Shown one piece after another: positions 45,484 to 53,285 of a DNA stretch of 64,000 nucleotides (positions are counted from its first letter, which is position 1; each line of letters opens with the position of its first letter). The notes under the pieces are model-generated. The model had not been told where the DNA came from. It made no database searches and saw only the letters and a program-made list of their open reading frames with translations. The stretch is from Euzebya sp. (GTDB lineage: Bacteria > Actinomycetota > Nitriliruptoria > Euzebyales > Euzebyaceae): assembly GCF_964222135.1 (NCBI RefSeq), contig NZ_CAXQBR010000094.1:1-64000 (forward strand). Reading direction: 5' to 3'. The position numbers and the translations under genes are program-made.

Positions 45484-45522
45484 GTGGCTCCGATCGGAGC
45501 CGACCAGGACGAGGAGGCCGTG

Positions 45523-45732
45523 ATGATGTCGATCCCCACCTTCGGGAGGACCCACCCCCTGGCCCGCGCCCGTGCCGCGGACCTCGCGTTCTCCGCCCTG
45601 CCCGACGCCCCGGTCGTGCCCGAGCGCCGGTCCCGGTCCGACCGGGTGCGCGAGGCGCTCGGCCACGGCCTGCGCCACGTGCGATGGCACGGCCGGCGGC
45701 CCTCGCCCGCCCCGACGCCCTGCCCCGCGTAG
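45523..45732 (+). CDS. small basic protein under MarR control
   Basis: A 69-residue protein follows the twin-operator promoter. GAGGAGG lies five bases before ATG 45523 (a second ATG follows directly, and a GTG is at 45520). The sequence MMSIPTFGRTHPLARARAAD, then LAFSALPDAPVVPERRSR and DRVREALGHGLRHVRWHGRR, is arginine-rich with a possible amphipathic helix at the end. The stop TAG overlaps the GTG of the VOC gene by one base (TAGTG). No family was recognised. Position suggests that it is a target of the MarR regulator. Confidence 0.6.
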   Translation: MMSIPTFGRTHPLARARAADLAFSALPDAPVVPERRSRSDRVREALGHGLRHVRWHGRRPSPAPTPCPA

Positions 45733-46154
45733 TGGCCGGACGCACGGGCCCGGGCGTGGACGAGCTGCGCCTGGTGCTGACCGTCGACGACTTCGACACC
45801 GCCGTCCACCTGTACCGGGACGTGCTCGGCATGCCGGCCGTCCCGGCGGTCTCGTCGGCGGGCGGCCGGGTCGTGATCCTGGAAGCCGGACGCGCCACGC
45901 TCGAGCTGGCCGACCCCGCCCACGCCGCCTACATCGACGGGGTCGAGGCGAGCGAGCGGCCCGCCGGCGGCGTCCGCATCGCCCTCCGCGTCGGGGACGT
46001 GGCGGGCACGACCGAGTTGGTCCGCCGAGCCGGGATCGAGTCCCTCGCCCCACCCACGCCGACGCCGTTCCACTCGACCAACGCCCGCTTCGAGGGCCCC
46101 GGCGGGGTGCAGCTGACGCTCTTCCAGCCGGACGCCCCCACGTCGGGGACCTGA
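45732..46154 (+). CDS. VOC (glyoxalase/bleomycin-resistance) family protein
   Basis: The 140-residue protein has the paired beta-alpha-beta-beta-beta modules of the VOC superfamily: DELRLVLTVDDFDTAVHLYRDVLGMPAVPAV, RVVILEAGRATLELAD, then RIALRVGDVAGTTELVRRAG, FHSTNARFEGPGGVQLTLFQ. Members bind metal-activated substrates or sequester toxic compounds. GTG 45732 is coupled to the preceding small gene; the longer frame from ATG 45684 would overlap it. Under a MarR-type operator, a defence or detoxification role is plausible but not shown. Confidence 0.8.
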   Translation: MAGRTGPGVDELRLVLTVDDFDTAVHLYRDVLGMPAVPAVSSAGGRVVILEAGRATLELADPAHAAYIDGVEASERPAGGVRIALRVGDVAGTTELVRRAGIESLAPPTPTPFHSTNARFEGPGGVQLTLFQPDAPTSGT

Positions 46155-46163
46155 CCCGCACGC

Positions 46164-46400
46164 CGTCATCGCCCCGTGGGGGCCTGGCGGGTGCGTCGTG
46201 CCGCCGCCGCGTCGCGTCATCGCCCCGTGGGTGCCTGGCGGGTGCGTCGTGCCGCCGTCGCCTCCCGTCATCGCCCCGTGGGTGGCTGGCGGGTGGGTCG
46301 TGCCGCCGTCGCCTCGCGTCATCGCCCCGTGGGGGCCTGACGGGCAGACGCCGACACCGTCGGGTCCCGTCACCGCCCCGTCGTCGACCCGCGGGCGCCG
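46164..46400. repeat. 51-bp tandem array, five units
   Basis: Units begin with CGTCA(T/C)CGCCCCGTG at 46164, 46215, 46266, 46317 and 46368, exactly 51 bp apart; the last two are diverged. Both repeat and interval are conserved between the first three units, so this is a minisatellite and not a CRISPR array. It lies between the VOC gene and argS. The motif resembles the pair at 15803. Confidence 0.85.
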
Positions 46401-46417
46401 ACTACCCTGGCCGGACG

Positions 46418-48031
46418 ATGATCGGACCTGAGCAGCTGGCGACCGCGATCCGCAAAGCCCTGGCGGAGGCGGGCCTCCCCGACCGCGAGCCCGCGCTCGA
46501 GCGGCCGAAGAACCCCGACCACGGGGACTGGGCGACCAACGTGGCCCTCACCCTCGCCAAGCCGGTCGGCCGCCCCCCGCGCGAGGTGGCCCAGGCGATC
46601 GTCGACGCCCTCGCCACCGCGGAGGGCATCGACGCGGTCGAGATCGCCGGTCCGGGGTTCATCAACTTCCGCCTGGCCACCGACGCCCTCGGCGCGATCG
46701 TGCGCGACGCGGTGACCGCCGGCGAGGCCGGCTGGGGGCGCAGCGACGCCGGCGCGGGTCGGACGGCGAACGTCGAGTTCGTGTCCGCCAACCCGACCGG
46801 CCCCCTCCACGTCGGGCACGGCCGCTGGGTCGCGATCGGCGACGCGATGGCGAGCCTGCTCGAGGCCACCGGGTGGGCGGTGACGCGCGAGTACTACCTC
46901 AACGACGCCGGCAACCAGATCCAGCTCTTCGGCGAGTCCGTGCAGGCCGTGATGCGGGACGCCGAGGTCCCCGAGGACGGCTACCGCGGCGCCTACGTCG
47001 CCGACATCGCCGCCGACCTCCTGGCCGAGGGGGTCGACCCCGACGACCTCGCGACCACCACCCAACGGGCCTACGAGTCGATGGTCGCCCAGATCCGCGC
47101 GACGATGGAGTCGATCGGGATCCACATCGACGTGTGGTTCTCCGAGCGGACCCTGCACGACTCCGGGGCGGTCGACGCGACGATCGCCAAGCTCCGCGAG
47201 TCCGGCCACGCCTACGAGGCGGACGGCGCCATCTGGCTGCGCACCACCGACTTCGGCGACGACAAGGACCGCGTGCTGGTCAAGGCGGACGGGGTGACGA
47301 CCTACTTCGCGGCCGACACCGCCTACCTGGCGGACAAGGTCGGCCGCGGCTTCGACTTGGCGATCTACCTGCTCGGCGCGGACCACCACGGCTACGTCGG
47401 CCGGCTCCTCGCGATCGCCCGCGCCGAGGGCGTCCCCGAGGGCGTGGTGGAGATCGTCATCGGCCAGATGGTGAACCTCCTCCGTGACGGCGAGCCGGTG
47501 CGCATGGGGAAGCGGTCGGGGAACTTCGTCACCCTCGACGAGCTGGTCGACGAGGTCGGCGCCGACGCGACCCGCTACACCTTCCTGCGCTCGTCCCGGG
47601 ACACCACCCAGGACTTCGACATCGCCCGCGTCGTGTCCGAGGACCGCGCGAACCCGGTCCACTACATCAACTACTCCTACGCGCGGATCTCCGGCATCGC
47701 GCGGACCGCCGATGCGAAGGGCTTCAGCCCCACGCCGCTCGAGGAGACCGACCTGGCCCTCCTCGACCACGACACCGAGCGGGAGCTCATCCGGCGCATC
47801 GACGCCTTCGGTGAGACCGTCGCCCGCGCCGCGGAGGAGCGCGCCCCGCACAAGGTCGCCCACTACGCCGAGGACCTCGCCGACGCGTTCCACCGCTTCT
47901 ACACCGAGTGCCAGGTCGTCGGCGACGACCAGGCGCTGTCGAGCGCCCGCTACTGGCTGTGCGAGGCGACCCGCGTCACCGTGGCCGCAGCCCTGGGGCT
48001 GCTCGGGGTCACGCCGCGGGAGCGCATGTGA
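46418..48031 (+). CDS. argS: arginyl-tRNA synthetase
   Basis: The 537-residue class I synthetase charges tRNA-Arg. It has the N-terminal additional domain (PKNPDHGDWATNVALTLAK, EIAGPGFINFRL), the HIGH-type signature SANPTGPLHVGHGR (H131 to H134), the family's YYLNDAGNQ, a KMSKS-equivalent MGKRSGNFVTL, and the anticodon-binding DALR domain ending GLLGVTPRERM. ATG 46418 is nine bases from TACCCT. The stop overlaps the lysA GTG by four bases, the usual argS-lysA pair of actinobacteria. Confidence 0.97.
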   Translation: MIGPEQLATAIRKALAEAGLPDREPALERPKNPDHGDWATNVALTLAKPVGRPPREVAQAIVDALATAEGIDAVEIAGPGFINFRLATDALGAIVRDAVTAGEAGWGRSDAGAGRTANVEFVSANPTGPLHVGHGRWVAIGDAMASLLEATGWAVTREYYLNDAGNQIQLFGESVQAVMRDAEVPEDGYRGAYVADIAADLLAEGVDPDDLATTTQRAYESMVAQIRATMESIGIHIDVWFSERTLHDSGAVDATIAKLRESGHAYEADGAIWLRTTDFGDDKDRVLVKADGVTTYFAADTAYLADKVGRGFDLAIYLLGADHHGYVGRLLAIARAEGVPEGVVEIVIGQMVNLLRDGEPVRMGKRSGNFVTLDELVDEVGADATRYTFLRSSRDTTQDFDIARVVSEDRANPVHYINYSYARISGIARTADAKGFSPTPLEETDLALLDHDTERELIRRIDAFGETVARAAEERAPHKVAHYAEDLADAFHRFYTECQVVGDDQALSSARYWLCEATRVTVAAALGLLGVTPRERM

Positions 48032-49326
48032 CGGAGCCCCGCCACGGCCGCCCGGCCGGCCCGCTGCCACGACACCTGCTGCCCGACACCGCCACGATCG
48101 GCGATGCCGGCCAACTGGTGATCGGCGGCTGTGACACCCTCGAGCTCGCCGCCGAGTTCGGCACGCCGCTGTTCGTCTACGACGAGGCGCACCTCCGCGC
48201 CCGCTGCCGCGAGGCGGTGGTGGCCTTCGGCACCCACGCCACCTACGCCTCCAAGGCCTTCCTGTGCCGGGCGATGGCCCGCCTCGCCCACGACGAGGGG
48301 ATGGCGATCGACGTCGCCACCGGCGGGGAGCTGGCCGTCGCCCTGGCCGCCGGCGTCCCCGCCTCGCGCACCCACCTGCACGGCAACAACAAGTCGGCCG
48401 CCGAGCTCCACACCGCCCTCGAGGCCGGCGTCGGGCGGATCATCGTCGACAGCGACGACGAGCTCGACCGCATCGAGGCGCTGGTCGCGACCGGCGCGCC
48501 GGTGCCGCAGATCCTGCTGCGCGTCACGCCGGGGGTGAAGGCGGAGACCCACGAGTTCGTCGCCACCGGCCACGACGACACCAAGTTCGGCTTCACCGTG
48601 TCGACCGGCGTGGCCGAGCGGGCCGTGGCGCGCGCCCGCGCCTCGGATGCCGTGGACCTGGTCGGCATCCACGCCCACATCGGCTCACAGGTCTTCGACG
48701 CCGGCTCCTTCGCGAAGGCCCTGTCGGTCCTCGCGGACTTCACCGCCCCCCTCGACCTGCCCGAGCTCGTCATCGGCGGCGGCCTGGGCGTGCCCTACGT
48801 CGAGGGGGAGGCGGCGCCGACGATCACCGAGTGGGCCGCGGAGCTGAAGGCGGCAGCCGCGCGGTTGGGGATCACCGCGGCGATCGGGGTCGAACCGGGC
48901 CGGGCGATCACCGCGGCCGCCGCGATCACCCTGTACACGGTCGGGACGATCAAGCCGCTCGAGGGGATCCGCACCTACGTGGCCGTCGACGGCGGGATGA
49001 GCGACAACCCCCGACCGGTCCTGTACGGCTCGGGCTACGAGACCTTCCTGCCCCGGGCCGTCGACGCCCCCCGCCCGCGGCGCGTCCGCGTGGTCGGCAA
49101 GCACTGCGAGTCCGGCGACATCCTCGTGCGCGACGGGGCGGTCCCGGACGACCTCGCCGTCGGCGACGTGCTGGCCACCCCCGTCACCGGTGCCTACGGC
49201 CACGTGATGGGCTCGAACTACAACAAGGTCCTGCGGCCCCCGGTCGTGTTCGTCGCCGACGGCGACGCCCGGCTCGTGGTGCGGCGCGAGACCGTCGAGG
49301 ACCTCCTCGCGACCGACGTCGGGTGA
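48028..49326 (+). CDS. lysA: diaminopimelate decarboxylase
   Basis: The 432-residue fold-III PLP enzyme removes the D-centre carboxyl of meso-diaminopimelate to give lysine. It shows the Schiff-base lysine K76 in YASKAF, the H-x-G-S motif in GIHAHIGSQVFD, GGGLGVPY for phosphate binding, EPGR, and the catalytic C360 in GKHCESGD with GAYGHVMGSNYN near the end. GTG 48028 shares GTGA with the argS stop. A 45-bp hairpin element follows the gene and separates it from hom. Confidence 0.97.
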   Translation: MTEPRHGRPAGPLPRHLLPDTATIGDAGQLVIGGCDTLELAAEFGTPLFVYDEAHLRARCREAVVAFGTHATYASKAFLCRAMARLAHDEGMAIDVATGGELAVALAAGVPASRTHLHGNNKSAAELHTALEAGVGRIIVDSDDELDRIEALVATGAPVPQILLRVTPGVKAETHEFVATGHDDTKFGFTVSTGVAERAVARARASDAVDLVGIHAHIGSQVFDAGSFAKALSVLADFTAPLDLPELVIGGGLGVPYVEGEAAPTITEWAAELKAAAARLGITAAIGVEPGRAITAAAAITLYTVGTIKPLEGIRTYVAVDGGMSDNPRPVLYGSGYETFLPRAVDAPRPRRVRVVGKHCESGDILVRDGAVPDDLAVGDVLATPVTGAYGHVMGSNYNKVLRPPVVFVADGDARLVVRRETVEDLLATDVG

Positions 49327-49341
49327 GCCGGGTCTGGTGCA

Positions 49342-49386
49342 CGATCGGGGCCTCCCTCGCCTGACGGCGAGGATCGGCGCGATCCT
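49342..49386. repeat. 45-bp dispersed hairpin element, copy 2
   Basis: Inner stem CCTCGCC-TGAC-GGCGAGG with outer GATCG/CGATC arms, directly after lysA. It matches copy 1 at 31819 in 42 of 45 bases. The position after a stop and 20 bases before the hom -10 box suits a transcription terminator. Confidence 0.65.
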
Positions 49387-49419
49387 CCGGTCGTCGACCG
49401 GCGCATACGATCGGCGGCC

Positions 49420-50748
49420 ATGACTGGTGATCAGCGCGCACTGACCGTCGGCCTGCTCGGCCTCGGGGTCGTCGGCTCCGGGGTCGTCCGGCTGCTGCAC
49501 GACCACGCCGACGAGATCGCGGGGAGGGTCGGCGCCCGGCTGCAGGTCGGCCCGGTGGCGGTCCGCGACCGCACGAAGCCGCGCGACGTCGAGGCGATGC
49601 ACGCCCTCCACGCCGCCGGTGCCACACTGACCGACGACCCCTCCGCGGTCGTCGGCGCCGACGGGGTCGACATCGTCGTCGAGGTGATGGGCGGGGTGGA
49701 CCCCGCCCGGGACCTGCTCCTCGCCGCCCTGAAGTCGGGCCAGAGCGTCGTGACCGCGAACAAGGAGCTGATCGCGACCCACGGCGCCGAGCTGCTGTCG
49801 GCCGCCCAGGAGCAGTCGGTGCGCCTCGAGTACGAGGCAGCCGTCGCGGGGGCGATCCCGATCATCAAGCCGATGCGCGAGTCGCTGGCCGGCGACCGCG
49901 TCCGGAAGGTCCTCGGGATCCTCAACGGGACGACCAACTACATCCTGACCCGCATGACCGAGGAGGGGGCGGACCTCGAGCCCGTCCTCGCCGAGGCCCA
50001 GGACCTGGGGTACGCCGAGAAGCCCGACCCCTCCGCCGACGTCGACGGGCACGACGCGGCCGCCAAGGCGGCGATCCTCGCCTCGCTGGCCTTCGACGCC
50101 GAGGTCACGCGCGACCAGGTGTTCACCGAGGGGATCCGCGACGTCACCGCGACCGACATCGCCCACGCCCACCGGATGGGCTACGTCATCAAGCTGCTCG
50201 GCATCGCCGAGGAGGTCGAGGTCGACGGCCAGCGCGCCATCGGCGTCCGGGTCCACCCGGCGTGGGTGCCCGCCGAGCACCCCCTGGCGAGCGTCCGCGA
50301 GGCGTTCAACGCGATCTTCGTCCAGGCGGACGCGGCCGGCGCGCTCATGTTCTACGGACGCGGCGCCGGGTCGCTGCCGACCGCCTCGGCCGTCGTCGGC
50401 GACGTGGTCCCCGCGGCCCGGGCGCTGCTGGCCGGGGAGCAGCTGCCCCGCGTGTCGGTGGCCCGCAAGCCGATCCGCCCGATCGACGACGCGATCGTGC
50501 AGTACTACGTGCTGCTCGACGTCCTCGACGAGGCCGGTGTGCTCGCGGCGGTCGCGGCGACGTTCGGCGACCACGACGTGTCGATCAAGAGCGTGTGGCA
50601 GGAGGGGGAGGAGGACCACGCCCAGCTCCTGCTCGTCACCCACGCCGCCCGCGAGGGGAACGTGCAGGCCTGCGCCGCCGCCCTCGAGGAGCTGGACGTC
50701 GTGCGCAGCGTCGCCTCGCTGATGCGCGTCGAGGGACGCGAGGTCTGA
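49420..50748 (+). CDS. hom: homoserine dehydrogenase
   Basis: The 442-residue enzyme reduces aspartate semialdehyde to homoserine. The NAD(P) site GLLGLGVVGSGVV lies at residues 11-23. It is followed by TANKELIATHG, the catalytic segment GILNGTTNYILTRM with LGYAEKPDPSADVDGHDAAAKAAILA, and a C-terminal ACT domain (YYVLLDVLDEAGVLAAVAATFGDHDVSIKSVWQEG) for threonine feedback inhibition. ATG 49420 is eight bases from TACGAT, so the message is probably leaderless. thrC and thrB follow, completing threonine synthesis. Confidence 0.97.
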   Translation: MTGDQRALTVGLLGLGVVGSGVVRLLHDHADEIAGRVGARLQVGPVAVRDRTKPRDVEAMHALHAAGATLTDDPSAVVGADGVDIVVEVMGGVDPARDLLLAALKSGQSVVTANKELIATHGAELLSAAQEQSVRLEYEAAVAGAIPIIKPMRESLAGDRVRKVLGILNGTTNYILTRMTEEGADLEPVLAEAQDLGYAEKPDPSADVDGHDAAAKAAILASLAFDAEVTRDQVFTEGIRDVTATDIAHAHRMGYVIKLLGIAEEVEVDGQRAIGVRVHPAWVPAEHPLASVREAFNAIFVQADAAGALMFYGRGAGSLPTASAVVGDVVPAARALLAGEQLPRVSVARKPIRPIDDAIVQYYVLLDVLDEAGVLAAVAATFGDHDVSIKSVWQEGEEDHAQLLLVTHAAREGNVQACAAALEELDVVRSVASLMRVEGREV

Positions 50749-50772
50749 GCGACCGGAGGGCGTACAGACCGG

Positions 50773-50891
50773 CGCTGAGGCCGGGGGGCGGGCAGACCGC
50801 CGGAGGCGGGATGCCGGGGCCAGGTGTGAGCGGAGCTCACACCGACGCTGAGGCCGGGGGGCGGGCGGACGCGCGTCAGCGTGGACGCGCG
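50773..50891 (+). terminator. two hairpins and a duplicated segment between hom and thrC
   Basis: GGTGTGAGC-GGA-GCTCACACC (50823-50843) and CGCGCGTC-N6-GACGCGCG (50870-50891) are perfect stems. A 24-base word containing CGCTGAGGCCGGGG occurs at about 50773 and 50851. They lie downstream of hom and upstream of the thrC -10 box, so they most likely end hom transcription. Confidence 0.5.
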
Positions 50892-50948
50892 GGCCAGGTC
50901 TAGGTGGCCCGCCCCGGTCCGGACCAGCGCGCTCGTACACTCCCTGCC

Positions 50949-52043
50949 GTGTCCACCGCCACGCCCCACCCCGACGTCGCCCGATCCGCCCGCCCGCAGT
51001 GGCGCGGCCTGATCACGGAGTACCGCGACCGCCTGCCCGTCACCGACGACACGCCGGTCATCACCCTGCGGGAGGGCGGGACGCCGCTGGTCCACTCCGA
51101 GGTGCTGTCCGAGCGGGTCGGCGCGGACGTCTGGCTCAAGTTCGACGGCGCGAACCCGACCGGGTCGTTCAAGGACCGCGGCATGACGCTCGCGATCTCG
51201 AAGGCGGTGGAGGAGGGGGCGGAGGCCGTCGTCTGCGCCTCCACCGGCAACACCTCCGCGGCCGCCGCCGCGTACGCGGCCAAGGCCGGCCTGACCTGCG
51301 GGGTGATCGTCCCCAAGGGCAAGATCGCGCTCGGCAAGATGGCCCAGGCCCTGGTGCACGGCGCCACGGTCCTGCAGATCGAGGGCAACTTCGACCAGGC
51401 GCTCGACATCTGCCGGACCCTCGACGAGAAGTACCCGATCGAGCTGGTCAACTCGGTCAACCCCTACCGGATCGAGGGGCAGAAGACCGGCGCCTTCGAG
51501 GTCTGCGACTTCCTCGGTGCGGCTCCGGACCTGCACGTCATGCCCGTCGGCAACGCCGGCAACATCACCGCCTGGTGGCGTGGCTACCGCGAGTACCACG
51601 CCGACGGCATGACCGACAGCCTCCCCGTCATGCGGGGCTACCAGGCCGCGGGGGCCGCTCCGCTGGTGTCCGGCAGCCCCGTCGAGTCCCCCAGCACGAT
51701 CGCCACCGCGATCCGGATCGGGAACCCCGCCTCCTGGGGGTCGGCGGTGGAGGCGGCGGAGCAGTCGGGCGGCTCGATCCGAGCGGTCACCGACCGCGAG
51801 ATCTACCAGGCCTACCGGCTCGCGGCGGCGGAGGGGGTGTTCTGCGAGATGGCCTCGGCGGCCTCCATCGCGGGGCTCCTGCAGCTCCACGCCGCCGGCG
51901 AGGTGCCCGCAGGCGCCACGGTCGTCTGCGTGCTGACCGGCCACGGCCTGAAGGACCCGGACTGGGCGATCGCGGGCGCCGGCAAGCCGCCGGTGATCGC
52001 CGCCGACGTCGACACCGCCGCCGAGCACCTGGGCCTGGCCTAG
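50949..52043 (+). CDS. thrC: threonine synthase
   Basis: The 364-residue PLP enzyme makes threonine from O-phosphohomoserine. It has the short actinobacterial form with K75 in [14 protein letters not shown], the [16 protein letters not shown] loop, [13 protein letters not shown] and the C-terminal [19 protein letters not shown] hexamer seven bases before GTG 50949 indicates a leaderless start; the open frame extends 15 codons upstream to an ATG with no support. thrB follows after 22 bases. This is the housekeeping copy, in contrast to the tailed paralogue at 10855. Confidence 0.95.
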   Translation: MSTATPHPDVARSARPQWRGLITEYRDRLPVTDDTPVITLREGGTPLVHSEVLSERVGADVWLKFDGANPTGSFKDRGMTLAISKAVEEGAEAVVCASTGNTSAAAAAYAAKAGLTCGVIVPKGKIALGKMAQALVHGATVLQIEGNFDQALDICRTLDEKYPIELVNSVNPYRIEGQKTGAFEVCDFLGAAPDLHVMPVGNAGNITAWWRGYREYHADGMTDSLPVMRGYQAAGAAPLVSGSPVESPSTIATAIRIGNPASWGSAVEAAEQSGGSIRAVTDREIYQAYRLAAAEGVFCEMASAASIAGLLQLHAAGEVPAGATVVCVLTGHGLKDPDWAIAGAGKPPVIAADVDTAAEHLGLA

Positions 52044-52065
52044 TGCGGCCTGCCGGCGGAGGGCG

Positions 52066-53028
52066 GTGAGCGTGGGCGTCGTGGACGAGCGCGCCAGGAT
52101 CTGCGCCGCGCAGGCGGCAGGGGACCCGGACGGCGCGCTCGCCGTGGTCGAGGTCCCGGCGACGTCGGCCAACCTCGGACCCGGCTACGACGCGTTCGGC
52201 GTCGCGCTCGACGTCCCCCTGATCGCGGTCGCTCGGCCGCGCGGGGAGGCCCGGGTCACGGTGGCGGGGGCGGGCGCCGACGAGCTCCCCACCGGTGACG
52301 ACAACCTGGTGTGGCGGGCCGTCCAGAGCTGGTGCGCGCACGTGGGGACGGCGGTGCCGGATGTGTCGATCCACGTCGACAGCGCCATCCCCCTCGAGCG
52401 GGGCATGGGGTCGTCGTCGGCCGCGGCGGTCGCCGGCCGGCTGCTGGGCCGCGCGCTGGCAGGCGGCCGCGGCTCCACGGCGGCCCTGCTCGCCCTGGCG
52501 ACGGCGCTCGCGGGGCACCCCGACAACGCCGCCGCCGCCCTGGTCGGCGGGCTGGTGGCCTGCACGCCCGGAGGCGGGGTCACCCGCGTCACCCCGACCC
52601 CCGCGCTCCGCCCGGTGCTGTGCGTGCCCTCCGTCCGCCAGGCGACCTCCGAGGCCCGGGCCGCGCTGCCTGCCGAGGTGCCGCTGGCGACCGCGGCAGC
52701 GGGTGCGGCACGGGCGACCGCCACGTTCGTCGGCCTGGCCGGCCTGGCGCGCCTGGAGGCGACGGCGATGGTCGACGAGCTGCACGAGCCGGCGCGGTTG
52801 GCGTTGATGCCGACCAGCCGCCGGGTGGTGGAGGCCCTCCGCGCGGCGGACGTGCCGTCGGCCCTCTCGGGCGCGGGGCCGAGCGTCCTGGCCGTCGTCC
52901 CGGCGGGGGACGACACCGCGCTGGACCTCGTGCGGCGGGTCGTCGCCGATGCCGGTGCCGACGACCCCGTGGAGCTCGTCCCGACCCGCTGGCACCTGGC
53001 CGGCGCGACGGTGCGCGCCGCGGGCTGA
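52066..53028 (+). CDS. thrB: homoserine kinase
   Basis: The 320-residue GHMP kinase phosphorylates homoserine. It has the N-terminal PATSANLGPGYDAFG (residues 31-45), the ATP loop PLERGMGSSSAAAVAG from residue 109, GHPDNAAAALVGGLVACTP, and the C-terminal GHMP motif SALSGAGPSVLAVVP. GTG 52066 is preceded by a GGAGG-like site. It forms a unit with thrC and lies upstream of rho, the order found in most actinobacteria. Confidence 0.95.
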   Translation: MSVGVVDERARICAAQAAGDPDGALAVVEVPATSANLGPGYDAFGVALDVPLIAVARPRGEARVTVAGAGADELPTGDDNLVWRAVQSWCAHVGTAVPDVSIHVDSAIPLERGMGSSSAAAVAGRLLGRALAGGRGSTAALLALATALAGHPDNAAAALVGGLVACTPGGGVTRVTPTPALRPVLCVPSVRQATSEARAALPAEVPLATAAAGAARATATFVGLAGLARLEATAMVDELHEPARLALMPTSRRVVEALRAADVPSALSGAGPSVLAVVPAGDDTALDLVRRVVADAGADDPVELVPTRWHLAGATVRAAG

Positions 53029-53064
53029 CCCCGGCGGCTCCGCCCGGGCGCACCACCTTGTCGG

Positions 53065-53285
53065 GCCTCGCGAGCCGCCGCTATGCTCGGTGCGCGGCGT
53101 CGAGCCGGTCGCTGCGAGCCTCCTCTCGCGGACAGCTGCGCACACTCGTGCAGGCTGGTGGTCCGGACCGAGCAGATCCCCTGCCGCCCGCTGTTCGCCA
53201 CCGGCCGCGGTGACCCGTTCGGAACACCACACCGCCCGCGCGCACCGAGGCGCGGGCGGGGACGACAGATATCACAGGAGACGGC
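53065..53285 (+). promoter_or_regulatory. rho promoter and long leader with hairpin
   Basis: TTGTCG (about 53067) and TATGCT (53083-53088 region) are spaced like -35/-10 boxes, giving a leader of nearly 200 bases. Within it CCGCCCGCG (53232-53240) pairs with CGCGGGCGG (53251-53259), a strong nine-base-pair stem 30 bases before the AGGAG site. Long, self-regulated leaders are known for rho genes; whether this one is controlled is not known. Confidence 0.45.

Noticed and set aside
46164-46400. Possible CRISPR array because of regular 51-bp spacing
   Set aside because: The intervals between the repeated words are themselves nearly identical and no cas gene is present, so it is a tandem minisatellite.
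50749-50948. Riboswitch or threonine attenuator upstream of thrC
   Set aside because: The thrC -10 box is only seven bases from its start, so the hairpins are not in the thrC transcript; no leader peptide rich in Thr codons was found.
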